The notes under the pieces were generated by a model. The model did no database searches and had not been told where the DNA came from. It saw only the letters and a list, made by a program, of their open reading frames with translations. Shown here piece after piece: positions 9,093 to 17,943 of a stretch of DNA of 64,000 nt; within the stretch, counting starts at the first letter, position 1, and each line of letters starts with the position of its first letter. A program made the translations under genes and the position numbers. The stretch is taken from contig NZ_SZZH01000001.1 in the NCBI RefSeq assembly GCF_005298075.1, forward strand, positions 2,356,001-2,420,000, read 5' to 3'. The stretch comes from Nakamurella flava. GTDB lineage: Bacteria; Actinomycetota; Actinomycetes; Mycobacteriales; Nakamurellaceae.

Positions 9093-10502
9093 ATGTACAC
9101 CTCCATCACCGACGCCGCCGCGGCCCTGCGGTCCGGCGAGACCACCTCGGTCGACCTGGTCCGTGCGGGCTACGCGCTGGCCGACGCCCACGATTCCGAA
9201 CTGGGCGTCTACCTGGCCCGGTTCGACGAGACCGCGCTGGCCGCGGCCGAGAAGGCCGACGCCGAGCTGGCCGGCGGGGTCGATCGCGGCCCGTTGCACG
9301 GCATCCCGATCGGGGTGAAGGACATCATCACCACCGAGGAGGGCGAGACCACCGCTCAGAGCCTGGTTCTCGACCGGTCCTGGGGTGTCGGCGACGCCCC
9401 GGTGGTCGCCCGGCTGCGCGCCGCCGGCGCGGTCATCACCGGCAAGCTCACCACGATGGAATACGCCATCGGCATGCCCGACGTCACCAAGCCGTTCCCG
9501 CTGCCGCGCAACCCGTGGAACACCGCCCACTACTCCGGCGGATCGAGCTCGGGCACCGGCGGCGGCGTCGCGGCCGGGTTCGTGCTGGGTGGGCTGGGCA
9601 CCGACACCGGCGGGTCGGTCCGTTGGCCGGCCGCGGTCGACGGGATCTCCGGGATGAAGCAGACCTTTGGCCGCGTGCCCAAGGCCGGCTGCGTCCCGCT
9701 GGGCTACAGCTACGACAACATCGGTCCGATGGCCCGGTCGGCCGCCGACTGCGCGGCCATGCTCAGCGTCATGGCCGGGCACGACCCGCGCGACGCCTGC
9801 AGCGTGGACCGTCCGGTCGACGACTACCTGTCCGGCCTCACCGGCTCGCTGGACGGGATGCGGATCGGTCTGGACACGCTGAAGGCGCACAGCGGCGAGT
9901 TCTGGGATCCGGCCCTGGACGGTCTGCTCGCCGACGCGGTGACGGCACTGGAAGCGGCCGGGGCGACCGTGGTGGAGGTGGACCTGCCGCTGTACGAGGA
10001 GTTGAAGACCATCACCATGTCCGGCTTCTGCGCCGAGGCCTACGCCTACCACCGCCCCGACCTGCAGTCGCGCTGGCCCGACTTCGCGGCCGGCACCCGG
10101 GCGGCGGTCATCGACGGCGCCCTGATCTCGGGCGGCGACTACGTGCAGATGCAGCGCGTCCGGCGGGTCGGCCAGCGGCTGCTCGGCGAGCTCTACGCCG
10201 ACGCCGGCATCGACCTGATCGTCACGCCGACGACCAGCGAACCCGCTCCCCTGTTCGACGACATGAAGCTGGCCGACCTCATCCCCAGCCTGCACACGCC
10301 GTACTGGAACGCGGTCGGCAACCCGGCGATGTCGGTGCCGATGGGGTTCAGCGCCGCCGGGCTGCCGATGGGCCTGCAGCTGTGCGGCAAGCCGTTCGAC
10401 GAGGCGGCCGTCTTCGCCGCCGGCCACGCCTTCCAGCAGCAGACCGACTGGCACACCCGGGTGCCGGCCATGATCACCGCCTCGTCCGCCCTCGCCGCCT
10501 GA
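9093..10502 (+). CDS. Amidase signature family hydrolase (third of three)
   Basis: This is a 469-residue amidase with triad K76 (IGVKDIITTEEG), S151 (SGGSSSGTGGG) and S175 (GTDTGGSVRWPAA). The start ATG at 9093 follows GGGAG at 9084-9088. The sequence KQTFGRVPKAGCVPLGYSYDNIGP corresponds to the conserved region after the catalytic Ser. It differs from the second amidase through most of its length, so the two are not a recent tandem duplication. A second AtzG-like small gene follows 38 bases downstream, mirroring the small-subunit/amidase pairing just upstream. Substrate unknown. Confidence 0.85.
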   Translation: MYTSITDAAAALRSGETTSVDLVRAGYALADAHDSELGVYLARFDETALAAAEKADAELAGGVDRGPLHGIPIGVKDIITTEEGETTAQSLVLDRSWGVGDAPVVARLRAAGAVITGKLTTMEYAIGMPDVTKPFPLPRNPWNTAHYSGGSSSGTGGGVAAGFVLGGLGTDTGGSVRWPAAVDGISGMKQTFGRVPKAGCVPLGYSYDNIGPMARSAADCAAMLSVMAGHDPRDACSVDRPVDDYLSGLTGSLDGMRIGLDTLKAHSGEFWDPALDGLLADAVTALEAAGATVVEVDLPLYEELKTITMSGFCAEAYAYHRPDLQSRWPDFAAGTRAAVIDGALISGGDYVQMQRVRRVGQRLLGELYADAGIDLIVTPTTSEPAPLFDDMKLADLIPSLHTPYWNAVGNPAMSVPMGFSAAGLPMGLQLCGKPFDEAAVFAAGHAFQQQTDWHTRVPAMITASSALAA

Positions 10503-10540
10503 GCCACCCCACCGAACCCGCACGTCCGAAGGGAAAGCCC

Positions 10541-10738
10541 ATGTCCGACAACGTCGATCCCGCCGCTTTGGTGGCCGCTCAGCTGGCCGCCGCCGGTATC
10601 ACCCCGTCCGCGGCGGAGGTGGCCACCATGGTCGCGGCCACCCCGGCCCGGTTGGCCGCCATCGATGCCCTCTACGCCGTCCCCGGCGCGCGTTACGAGG
10701 AGCCCTGCCTGGTCTTCTCGGCCGTCACCCCGGCCTGA
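10541..10738 (+). CDS. Small AtzG/GatC-like protein
   Basis: This is a 65-residue protein starting MSDNVDPAALVAAQLAAAGI, with a helical middle (EVATMVAATPARLAAIDALYAV) and a C-terminal RYEEPCLVFSAV. It resembles the AtzG/GatC-like protein at 7433-7642 in size, in the early helix and in the final E-P motif, but not closely in sequence. A weak GAAGGGAAAG ribosome site precedes the ATG. It is the last gene of the amidase operon and is followed by a terminator hairpin. It probably pairs with the third amidase; this is inference from position and pattern. Confidence 0.6.
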   Translation: MSDNVDPAALVAAQLAAAGITPSAAEVATMVAATPARLAAIDALYAVPGARYEEPCLVFSAVTPA

Positions 10739-10743
10739 CCCTC

Positions 10744-10776
10744 CCCCGGCCGGCACCTTGCGGGTGTCGGCCGGGG
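10744..10776. terminator. Hairpin between convergent operons
   Basis: Arms 10744-10757 and 10763-10776 pair over 14 bp with a single G-U wobble and a five-base loop. The hairpin sits between the end of the amidase operon (plus) and the end of the amino-acid ABC operon (minus), so it probably serves as a two-way intrinsic terminator. Confidence 0.65.
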
Positions 10777-10781
10777 CCGGG

Positions 10782-11549
10782 TCACACCACCCGGGCCAGG
10801 AACGACCGAGTCCGGTCCTGGGTCGCGTTGTCCAGCACCTGCTCCGGCGGCCCCTGCTCGAGGATCACCCCGTCGTCCAGGAACGCCACCTGGTCGGCCA
10901 CCTCCCGGGCGAAACCGATCTCGTGAGTGACCACGATCATCGTCATACCGTCGGCGGCGAGATCCCGCATGACGGCGAGGACGTCGCCGACCAGTTCCGG
11001 GTCCAGCGCCGACGTCGGCTCGTCGAACAACATCAGATCCGGCTGCATGGCCAGGGCCCGGGCGATGGCCACCCGCTGCTGCTGGCCGCCGGAGAGCTGG
11101 CGCGGGTAGGCCGAGGCCCGCCCGGCCAGGCCCACCCGCTCGAGCAGCGTCAGCGAGCGTTCGCGGACGGCCGCCGGCTTCTCGCGGCGCACCCGCAGCG
11201 GCGCCTCCATCAGGTTGTCCAGCACCGACAGGTGCGGAAACAGGTTGAACTGCTGGAACACCATCCCGATGCGGCTGCGCTGCCGGGCGATGTCCCGGTC
11301 GCGGAGCTCGTACAGCTTGCCGTTACGCCGCCGGTAGCCGACCAGTTCACCGTTGACGCTGATCCAGCCGGCGTCCATGCGTTCGAGGTGGTTGATGCAC
11401 CGCAGGAACGTGCTCTTGCCCGACCCGGACGCACCGAGCAGGCAGAGCACCTCCCCGGCGTTCACGTCGAGGTCGATCCCCTTGACGACCGGTGTGCCGC
11501 CGTACGACTTGCGGACGCCGCGGGCCATCAGCATGGGTGCGTCGCTCAT
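10782..11549 (-). CDS. Polar amino-acid ABC transporter ATP-binding protein
   Basis: This is the cytosolic ATPase of a polar amino-acid importer (GlnQ/HisP family), 255 residues. Walker [10 protein letters not shown], signature [19 protein letters not shown], Walker [21 protein letters not shown] and the switch [21 protein letters not shown] are all intact. The ATG at 11549 is preceded on the minus strand by GAAGGACC. It is the last of three genes (receptor, permease, ATPase) and overlaps the permease by four bases. The terminator at 10744-10776 follows. Confidence 0.93.
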   Translation of the reverse strand: MSDAPMLMARGVRKSYGGTPVVKGIDLDVNAGEVLCLLGASGSGKSTFLRCINHLERMDAGWISVNGELVGYRRRNGKLYELRDRDIARQRSRIGMVFQQFNLFPHLSVLDNLMEAPLRVRREKPAAVRERSLTLLERVGLAGRASAYPRQLSGGQQQRVAIARALAMQPDLMLFDEPTSALDPELVGDVLAVMRDLAADGMTMIVVTHEIGFAREVADQVAFLDDGVILEQGPPEQVLDNATQDRTRSFLARVV

Positions 11550-12493
11550 CGGGACCGGTCCTTCGCCAGATCGACTGGCCCATCGATGGAGTCGTCGACG
11601 GCGGCCGTCGAATCGGTGCCGGCCGCGACGGGTCGGTTGTGGTCGCCGCGCCGCAGTCGTCGCTCCAGGAACGTCTGCCCGACGGTCAGGACGGTCGTCA
11701 GGATCAGGTACCACAGGCTCGCGGTGATGAGCAGCGGGATCACCTGGTAGGTCCGGGAGTAGATGATCTGGACGGCGAACAGCAGCTCCGGCAGGGCGAT
11801 GACGCTCACCAGCGAGGTGGTCTTGAGCATCGAGATGGTCTGATTGCCGGTGGGCGGGATGATGACCCGCAACGCCTGCGGCAGGACGATGCGGCGGAAC
11901 ACCTGCCGGGCGGTCATCCCGAGCGCCTGAGCGGCCTGGGTCTGGCCGTGGTCGACGGATTGCAGTCCCGCGCGGACGATCTCGGCCATGTAGGCGGCCT
12001 CGTTGAGTCCCAGCCCGAGGATGGCCGCCACCAGCGGGGTGATGAGCGCGTTGGTGCTGCCGGAGACGAACGTCGGCCCGAACGGGATGCCCAGCGACAG
12101 CACCGGATAGAGCGCCGAGAGGTTGAACCAGAAGATCAACTGCACCAGCAGCGGGGTGCCCCGGAAGAATCCGATGTAGAGCAGCGCGGCGGTGGACACC
12201 AGCGGGTTCGCCGAGTCCCGGGCCACCGCCAGGACGATGCCCAGCAGCACCCCGACGACCATCGCGACGACTGTGAGCAGCAGGGTCATCCGCAGCCCCT
12301 CCAGCACCGCGGTGCTGGTGAAGTACTGGAAGACGATGTCCCACTGATAGTTCTCGTTGCTGACGAGCGAGGTGACCAACATGGCCACCAGGACCAGGAC
12401 GACCGCGACGGCGACCCAGCGGCCGGGGTGCCGGAGCTTGACGACCTCGCCGGCCACTTCGACGTCCGCTCCCGGCGCGGTCCGATCAGCCAC
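11546..12493 (-). CDS. Polar amino-acid ABC transporter permease (HisM/GlnP type)
   Basis: This is a 315-residue membrane permease of the His/Glu/Gln/Arg/opine family. After a hydrophilic N-terminus it has about five membrane helices, with the conserved [15 protein letters not shown] segment and the coupling loop [22 protein letters not shown]. The start is GTG and overlaps the receptor gene end by eight bases. The C-terminal 40 residues are polar and extend past the normal end of the family. Together with the neighbouring receptor and ATPase it forms a minimal homodimeric-permease importer. Confidence 0.92.
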   Translation of the reverse strand: MADRTAPGADVEVAGEVVKLRHPGRWVAVAVVLVLVAMLVTSLVSNENYQWDIVFQYFTSTAVLEGLRMTLLLTVVAMVVGVLLGIVLAVARDSANPLVSTAALLYIGFFRGTPLLVQLIFWFNLSALYPVLSLGIPFGPTFVSGSTNALITPLVAAILGLGLNEAAYMAEIVRAGLQSVDHGQTQAAQALGMTARQVFRRIVLPQALRVIIPPTGNQTISMLKTTSLVSVIALPELLFAVQIIYSRTYQVIPLLITASLWYLILTTVLTVGQTFLERRLRRGDHNRPVAAGTDSTAAVDDSIDGPVDLAKDRSR

Positions 12494-13436
12494 GGGCGAC
12501 CGTCGGGTCCGTGATGGCGCCCGTCGACACGTTCCACTTCTGCAGCACCTGCTGGTAGGTGCCGTCGGCGATCAGGGCCTCCACGGCGGCCTCGATGGCC
12601 GGGGCGAGCTCGGAACCCTTGGGGACGGCGAACCCGTAGGGCGCCGGGTCGTAGTTGGCGTCCAGCACGGAGAACTGTCCGTTCGACTGCTGGGCGACGT
12701 AGGCCAGCGGGCCGTAGTCCGAGACCACGCCCACCGCCCGGCCGCTGCTGACCGCCAGGTTGGTCTGCGCCGCGTCCGGGTAGACGTCGACAGTGATCGC
12801 CGGCTGCCCGTTGGCCTCGCACGCCGCGGTGAGCTTCGGGAGCACGTTGTCGACGTAGATGGTGCCCTTCTGGGCGCCGATGGTGCGGCCGCACAGGTTG
12901 TCCAGGGTCAGCCCCTCCGGGTTGCCACCCCGGGTCAGCAGGGAAGCCCCGCCCTCGAAGTAGGTGACGAAGTCGACCACCTGGTTGCGTTCGGCGGTGA
13001 CACCCATGGCCGCGGCGGCCATGTCGAAGCGGCCACCCTGCAGGCCGGGGATGATGCCGTCGAACTTCAGGACCTGCAGTTCCGGTCGCAATCCGAGGGT
13101 GCCGGCGATGGCCGCGACCATCTCCGGGTCGACGCCCTGCAGTGTGGTGCCGGCCTCGTCGTAGAACTCGAACGGCGGGTAGCCCTCCCCGGTGGCCACG
13201 ACCAGGGTTCCGCGGTCGCGGATGTCCTGCGGGACCAGATCCCGGGCGGCCGGGACGACGGTGGCCGAACCGGCCGGCGCGGCGGCCGTGGCGGAGTCGG
13301 CGGGCCCGGCACCGGACGCCGAGCCGGCGGCGGAGTCGGAGCCGCCACAACCGGCCATCACGGCGGCCAGCGCGCCGATCAGTACGGCCACGATCACGCC
13401 CCGGCGCGCGCGTGCTTCATGGTGACGAACCTGCAT
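12486..13436 (-). CDS. Polar amino-acid ABC transporter substrate-binding lipoprotein
   Basis: This is the family-3 solute receptor (316 residues). The signal peptide ends in lipobox VMAGC with the lipidated Cys at residue 30, followed by a Ser/Ala/Gly-rich linker. The mature domain has GTLVVATGEGYPPFEFYDEAG, where aromatic residues usually stack on the amino acid, then DMAAAAMGVTAERNQVVDFV and ISGR-like VSSGRAVGVVSDYG. It is the first gene of the three-gene importer; 223 bases separate it from the helicase gene, which must contain its promoter, though I see no convincing -35/-10 pair there. Ligand class likely polar or aromatic amino acid; not resolvable further. Confidence 0.9.
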   Translation of the reverse strand: MQVRHHEARARRGVIVAVLIGALAAVMAGCGGSDSAAGSASGAGPADSATAAAPAGSATVVPAARDLVPQDIRDRGTLVVATGEGYPPFEFYDEAGTTLQGVDPEMVAAIAGTLGLRPELQVLKFDGIIPGLQGGRFDMAAAAMGVTAERNQVVDFVTYFEGGASLLTRGGNPEGLTLDNLCGRTIGAQKGTIYVDNVLPKLTAACEANGQPAITVDVYPDAAQTNLAVSSGRAVGVVSDYGPLAYVAQQSNGQFSVLDANYDPAPYGFAVPKGSELAPAIEAAVEALIADGTYQQVLQKWNVSTGAITDPTVARG

Positions 13437-13659
13437 GACTACCCTGCTCTCTGCCGCTTCCCCGGTCCGACCCCTGCCTCATTCGGCGATCGGCTCATCG
13501 GTGGGGCAGGGTTCCCGCTTCTGCAGGGTCGTAACGACACCGGTACGCCGCGATGCACGTCACGTGCGGCAGCGGTTCCGATGGCTGGCAGACACCGGAC
13601 TCGTTCGGGCCCAACGGATGTCGGTATACCCGTGTCCGTCGAGGTGGTGCCGGTCCGGG

Positions 13660-16257
13660 CTACCCGGCGGATTCGGGTCCCACCCCGGCCACCGCGATGA
13701 CCGGCTCGCCGGCCTCGTCGGAGGCGGCCAGGTCGACGTCCACCCGGATCCCCCAGTCCCGGTCGCCGGCCGGGTCGTCGAACGCCTGCCGCACGTGCCA
13801 CACGTCCCGTTCCCGGTCGATGACGACGAGGTCGGACGCCCGCGCAGCCGGGCCGATGCCGAGATCGTCGTATTCGGACCAGTAGTCGGCCATCGACTCG
13901 CGCCACCGGTCGGCGTCCCACCCGGCCGTCCCGTCCAGTTCGGCGAGTTGGGCGAGTTGGGCGTAGGCCAGCAGTTCGACGCGCCGGAACACCGCGTTGC
14001 GGACCATGACGGTGAAAGCGCGCTCGTTGGCGGTGATGCCGCGGTCCGCGGTGGAGGCGCTGGGCGGGCGGACCGCCGTCGACCCGTCGGGTTCCGGATG
14101 CGCGAGGGCCTCCCACTCGTCGAGCAGGCTGGAGTCCACACCCCGGACCAGTTCGCCGAGCCAGGCGATGAGGTCGGACACCTCCTCGGTGCGGGCGTCC
14201 TGCGGGACGGTGCGGCGCATGGCCCGGTAGGCGTCGGCGAAGTAGCGGAGCACCACGCCCTCGGAGCGGGTGAGCTGGTAGTGGGCGACGTACTCGGAGA
14301 ACGTCATCGCCCGCTCGTACATGTCGCGCACCACGCTCTTGGGTTCGGGCGTGTACTCGGCGACCCACGGGTGCCCGCGCTTGTAGTTCTCGTAGGCGAC
14401 CTCGATGAGGTCGGCCAGCGGCTTGGGGTGGTCGATGTCCTCGAGCAGCGCCATCCGCTCCTCGTACTCGATGCCGTCGGCCTTCATCACGGCCACGGCC
14501 TCACCCCGGGCGGCGAACCGCTGCGCGGCGAGGACCGGCCCGGGCCCCTCCAGGATCGCCTCGACCAGCGACACCACGTCCAGCGCGTACCCCGGGTCGT
14601 CGCGGTCCAGCAGTTCCAGGGCGGCCAGCGCCAGCGGTGAGAGCGGTTGGTCGAGGGCGAAATCGAGTTGCAGTTCGTCGGTGAGCCGGTAGCGCCGGCC
14701 GGTCTCGTCCGGTTCGTCGAGCCGTTCGATCACGCCGGCGGCCAGTAGTGCGCGGGTGATGGCGATGGCCCGGCGGGCGTGCCGCAGCTGGCGGTCCCGC
14801 GGTTCGTGGCTGTCCTCGATGAGATGCCGCATGGCGACGAACGGGTCGCCGGGCCGGGTGATGACGCCGAGCACCATCGCGTGCGAGACGCGGAAGTGGG
14901 AACGCAGCGGCTCCGGTTCGGCGGCGACCAGCCGGTCGAAGGTGGCCTCGGTCCAGTTGACGAAGCCCTCGGGGGGCTTGCGTCGCACCACCTTCCGCTT
15001 CTTGGCGGCGTCGTCGCCGGCCTTGGCCAGGGCGCGTTCGTTCTCGATGACGTGTTCGGGCGCCAGCGCGACGACATCACCGGCGATGTCGTACCCGGCC
15101 CGTCCGGCGCGACCGGCGATCTGGTGGAATTCGCGCGCGCCGAGCAGGCGGGTCCGTCGGCCGTCGTACTTGCTCAGGCCGGTCAGCAGCACGGTGCGGA
15201 TCGGCACGTTGATGCCGACGCCCAGGGTGTCGGTCCCGCAGATGACCTTGAGCAGCCCGGACTGGGCGAGCTTCTCGACCAGCCGCCGGTACTTGGGGAG
15301 CATGCCGGCGTGGTGCACGCCGATGCCCATCCGGACGAGACGGGAGAGGGTCTTGCCGAACCCGGCGGAGAAGCGGAAATCGGCGATGGTGTCGGCGATC
15401 TCGTCCCGCTGCGCCCGGGTGGCCACGTTGATCGACGACAGCGCCTGCGCGCGTTCCAGCGCGGCGGCCTGGGTGAAGTGCACGACGTAGACGGGTGCCC
15501 GCTGGGTGGACAGCAGTTCCTCGACCGTCTCGGTGATCGGCACCAGGGTGTACGAGAAGTGCAGTGGCACCGGGCGTTCCACGTCGGTGATGGCGGTGGT
15601 CGGACGTCCGGTGCGGCGGGTCAGGTCGTCGACGAAGAAGCGGACGTCACCCAGCGTGGCCGACAGCAGGACGAACTGCGTCTTCGGCAGGTCGAGCAGC
15701 GGCACCTGCCAGGCCCACCCTCGCTGCGGGTCGCCGTAGTAATGGAACTCGTCCATGACGACGATGCCGGGATCGGTCGGGTCCTGCTCCGGTCCCCCGG
15801 CCCGCAGGGCGACGCCGGCGAGGATCTCGGCCGTGCAGCAGATGATGGGGGCGCTGGCGTTGACGGCGGAGTCGCCGGTGATCATGCCGACCTTGCCGGC
15901 CCCGAAGATCTCGACCAGATCGAAGAACTTCTCCGACACCAACGCCTTGATCGGCGCGGTGTAGTACGCCCGGCGGCCGGTGGACAGGCCCGCGAACAGC
16001 GCGGCGGTGGCGATCATGCTCTTACCGGAGCCGGTGGGCGTGCCGACGATGACATTGGCGTCGGCGACGATCTCCAGCAGCGCCTCCTCCTGGTGCGGGT
16101 ACAACTCGAGACCCCGCTCGGTGGCCCACCCGGTGAACGCGTCGAAGATGGCGTCCGGGTCGGCGGTCGCCGGATGGTCCGGCCCGCCCAGCCGCTCCTG
16201 CCAGGCCTCGGGGTTCTCGGCCGCCGGGACCAGGTCGGCGAGGGTCACGGCGTCCAC
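13660..16257 (-). CDS. DEAD/DEAH-box Ski2-like RNA helicase with DUF3516 C-terminus
   Basis: This is an 865-residue superfamily-2 helicase. Motif I GTPTGSGKS is at residues 72-80, motif Ia TAPIKALVSEKFF follows, motif II is DEFHYY, motif III SATLGD, and motif VI QIAGRAGRAG. After the two RecA domains lies a long C-terminal region of the DUF3516 type (VNWTEATFDRLVAAEPEPLRSHF onward) that ends with a small NTF2-like part. Actinobacterial relatives are annotated as RNA helicases of the Ski2/Mtr4 group; the exact substrate is unknown. It stands alone on the minus strand, next to a divergent small gene at 16369. Start GAC-rich MDAVTLADL fits the family length. Confidence 0.88.
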   Translation of the reverse strand: MDAVTLADLVPAAENPEAWQERLGGPDHPATADPDAIFDAFTGWATERGLELYPHQEEALLEIVADANVIVGTPTGSGKSMIATAALFAGLSTGRRAYYTAPIKALVSEKFFDLVEIFGAGKVGMITGDSAVNASAPIICCTAEILAGVALRAGGPEQDPTDPGIVVMDEFHYYGDPQRGWAWQVPLLDLPKTQFVLLSATLGDVRFFVDDLTRRTGRPTTAITDVERPVPLHFSYTLVPITETVEELLSTQRAPVYVVHFTQAAALERAQALSSINVATRAQRDEIADTIADFRFSAGFGKTLSRLVRMGIGVHHAGMLPKYRRLVEKLAQSGLLKVICGTDTLGVGINVPIRTVLLTGLSKYDGRRTRLLGAREFHQIAGRAGRAGYDIAGDVVALAPEHVIENERALAKAGDDAAKKRKVVRRKPPEGFVNWTEATFDRLVAAEPEPLRSHFRVSHAMVLGVITRPGDPFVAMRHLIEDSHEPRDRQLRHARRAIAITRALLAAGVIERLDEPDETGRRYRLTDELQLDFALDQPLSPLALAALELLDRDDPGYALDVVSLVEAILEGPGPVLAAQRFAARGEAVAVMKADGIEYEERMALLEDIDHPKPLADLIEVAYENYKRGHPWVAEYTPEPKSVVRDMYERAMTFSEYVAHYQLTRSEGVVLRYFADAYRAMRRTVPQDARTEEVSDLIAWLGELVRGVDSSLLDEWEALAHPEPDGSTAVRPPSASTADRGITANERAFTVMVRNAVFRRVELLAYAQLAQLAELDGTAGWDADRWRESMADYWSEYDDLGIGPAARASDLVVIDRERDVWHVRQAFDDPAGDRDWGIRVDVDLAASDEAGEPVIAVAGVGPESAG

Positions 16258-16368
16258 CGGATGTCAGTCAGCACTCCCCCAGGGTGTCACGGCGGGGCCG
16301 CTCCCCGTGCGGTCCCGCCTGATCAGGTCGACCGACGGACCTCCGGGAGATCCTGGGCGTAGCTTGCC

Positions 16369-16662
16369 GTGGTGAAACTCGAACTCTGCGTTCTCCTGTG
16401 GGCCGTCGAAGACCAGGAGCAGGCGCTGACCGACTACGAGAACCAGGTGCTCGCACTCCTGCCACGACACGGCGGCGTCGTCATCAGCCGGGTCCGCCGT
16501 ATCGGCGGCGGCAGCGGCCCCACGGAGGTTCAGGTCATCCACCTCCCGGACGACTCGGCCCTGCACGCGTTCATAGCCGACCCCGAACGGCTCGCCCTGG
16601 CCGACGAGCATCGCCGGTCGGTCGCCAAGACTGAGGTCCTGACCGTTCGGACGATCGTCTGA
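16369..16662 (+). CDS. Small ferredoxin-fold protein, DUF1330/ABM-like
   Basis: This is a 97-residue protein with the alternating strand-helix pattern of dimeric alpha-beta-barrel proteins: strand KLELCVLLWAVE, helix with DQEQALTDYENQVLALLPRHGG, strand VVISRVRRI, strand TEVQVIHLPD, helix SALHAFIADPERLALADEH, and final strand KTEVLTVRTIV. Two GTG codons in a row (16369 and 16372) could start it. It is divergent from the helicase and convergent with the next gene, six bases apart. No catalytic residues are recognisable; function unknown. Confidence 0.6.
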   Translation: MVKLELCVLLWAVEDQEQALTDYENQVLALLPRHGGVVISRVRRIGGGSGPTEVQVIHLPDDSALHAFIADPERLALADEHRRSVAKTEVLTVRTIV

Positions 16663-16668
16663 GCCGAT

Positions 16669-17265
16669 CTACAGCTCCTTGATCAGCACCGCCTTGCGCC
16701 GCTCATACTCGTCGTCGTCGATGAGCCCGGCGTCGTGGACGGCGCGCAGTTCGGCGAGCAGCTTGAGCGGATCGGTCGGTGCGGCACCCGTCTCCGGGGT
16801 GGGCGGTGGGGCGGGGGCCCGGTTCGGGTCCTTGGCCGCGCCGACATCGGCGCAGAGCCACTCGGCCTGGGTGCCGAGGATCTGGTCGAAGACCGTCGGC
16901 TCCTCCTGGTCGCGGGTGGTGATCCGGACGGTGCCCATGCCGCGCCGCTGCTCCCAGGCCGTGTGGATGACGTCGGCCAGATCGATCTGCAGTTCGCTGT
17001 TCTTGATGCCACCGAGCGTGAGGAAGATCAGCCGACGACTGGTCAGCGTCAGCAGCCCGATGGCCTTGCCGTGACGGGCCTCCAGCAGGCGGATCACCCG
17101 CTCGTCATCGGTGAGGCGCTCGGCCAGATCGGCCAGCCCGCGGTCGCCCTGCCGACCGAACGCGGTGTTCTCCGCCGCGATCACCAGGTCCTCGCGGACG
17201 CCCCACTTGCGCAGCCGATCACCCAGCGACGGCATCTTGAACCACTTGGCGAACGGCGACGTCAT
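16669..17265 (-). CDS. PH-like domain protein with C-terminal SHOCT motif
   Basis: This is a 198-residue cytosolic protein. Residues about 55-140 form a bacterial PH-like domain (GLLTLTSRRLIFLTLGG, then a DLADVIHTAWEQRRGMGTVRI strand pattern). A proline-rich linker (PAPPPTPETGAAP) leads to a short SHOCT helix pair at the end: LLAELRAVHDAGLIDDDEY, followed by ERRKAVLIKEL. SHOCT motifs usually mediate oligomer contacts. The ATG at 17265 gives the family-like start MTSPFAKWF. The biological role is unknown. Confidence 0.7.
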   Translation of the reverse strand: MTSPFAKWFKMPSLGDRLRKWGVREDLVIAAENTAFGRQGDRGLADLAERLTDDERVIRLLEARHGKAIGLLTLTSRRLIFLTLGGIKNSELQIDLADVIHTAWEQRRGMGTVRITTRDQEEPTVFDQILGTQAEWLCADVGAAKDPNRAPAPPPTPETGAAPTDPLKLLAELRAVHDAGLIDDDEYERRKAVLIKEL

Positions 17266-17337
17266 GGCGCCAGTATCCCCGGCGGTCACCCGGGTCGGTA
17301 TTGGCGTGAGGGACCGATCGGACGGCAGGCTGGCCCG

Positions 17338-17943
17338 ATGGACAGTCGCGGGTGGGGTGTACGTACCGGGTGGACCATGCTGATCGCCGCCCTGGCCTGG
17401 ACCGGTGTACTCCTGGCCATGGACGGCGAGCTCAGTCAGCTGCGGTACTTCTCCCAGGTCAGCACAGCCGTCAGCGCCCTGGTCATGACGGCGGTGGCCA
17501 TCACGCTGATCGCCCGCCGGCGCCCGGGGCGGGTGCTCGACTGGTGCCGGGGGGCGGCCACGGTCTACGGGATCGTCACCCTGGTCGTCTACCAGGTGCT
17601 GCTGTCCGGGAACCTGTCGGAGCTCTACAGCCTGCTGGAACACGCCGTGGTGCCCGTGCTGATGGTGCTCGACTGGCTGCTGTTCCGGGCCCGGCTGCCG
17701 TGGTGGTCACCGGTGTCCTGGTTGCTGCCGCCCATCGCCTACCTGGGCGTCTACTACCCGGCCCGCACGTCGTCCGGGCGTTCGCTCTACCCGTTCCTGG
17801 ACCCGGCCCAGAGCAACTTCTGGACGTGGGTGGTGATCCTGCTCGCCGTGTTCGCGGTGGTCGGCCTGGCCGCGTGCGCGGCCGGCCGGCTCGGCGCGAG
17901 CCGGGACCGTCCACGCACCGACCGCCCGACCACCCTCAGCTGA
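17338..17943 (+). CDS. Pr6Pr-like integral membrane protein
   Basis: This is a 201-residue membrane protein with six predicted helices. Recognisable features of the Pr6Pr (FAR-17a/AIG1-like) family are the RYFSQVSTAVSALVMTAVAI segment, LLEHAVVPVLMVLDWLLF with a conserved membrane His, and the loop AYLGVYYPARTSSGRSLYPFLDP. The role of this family in bacteria is not established. It is divergent from the PH-like gene and its end overlaps the convergent poxB-like gene by eight bases. Confidence 0.75.
   Translation: MDSRGWGVRTGWTMLIAALAWTGVLLAMDGELSQLRYFSQVSTAVSALVMTAVAITLIARRRPGRVLDWCRGAATVYGIVTLVVYQVLLSGNLSELYSLLEHAVVPVLMVLDWLLFRARLPWWSPVSWLLPPIAYLGVYYPARTSSGRSLYPFLDPAQSNFWTWVVILLAVFAVVGLAACAAGRLGASRDRPRTDRPTTLS

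Noticed and set aside
13437..13659. Possible small gene between the helicase and the amino-acid receptor
   Set aside because: Open frames there have no ribosome site, no family resemblance and look like random GC-rich reading; it is best seen as promoter/terminator space.
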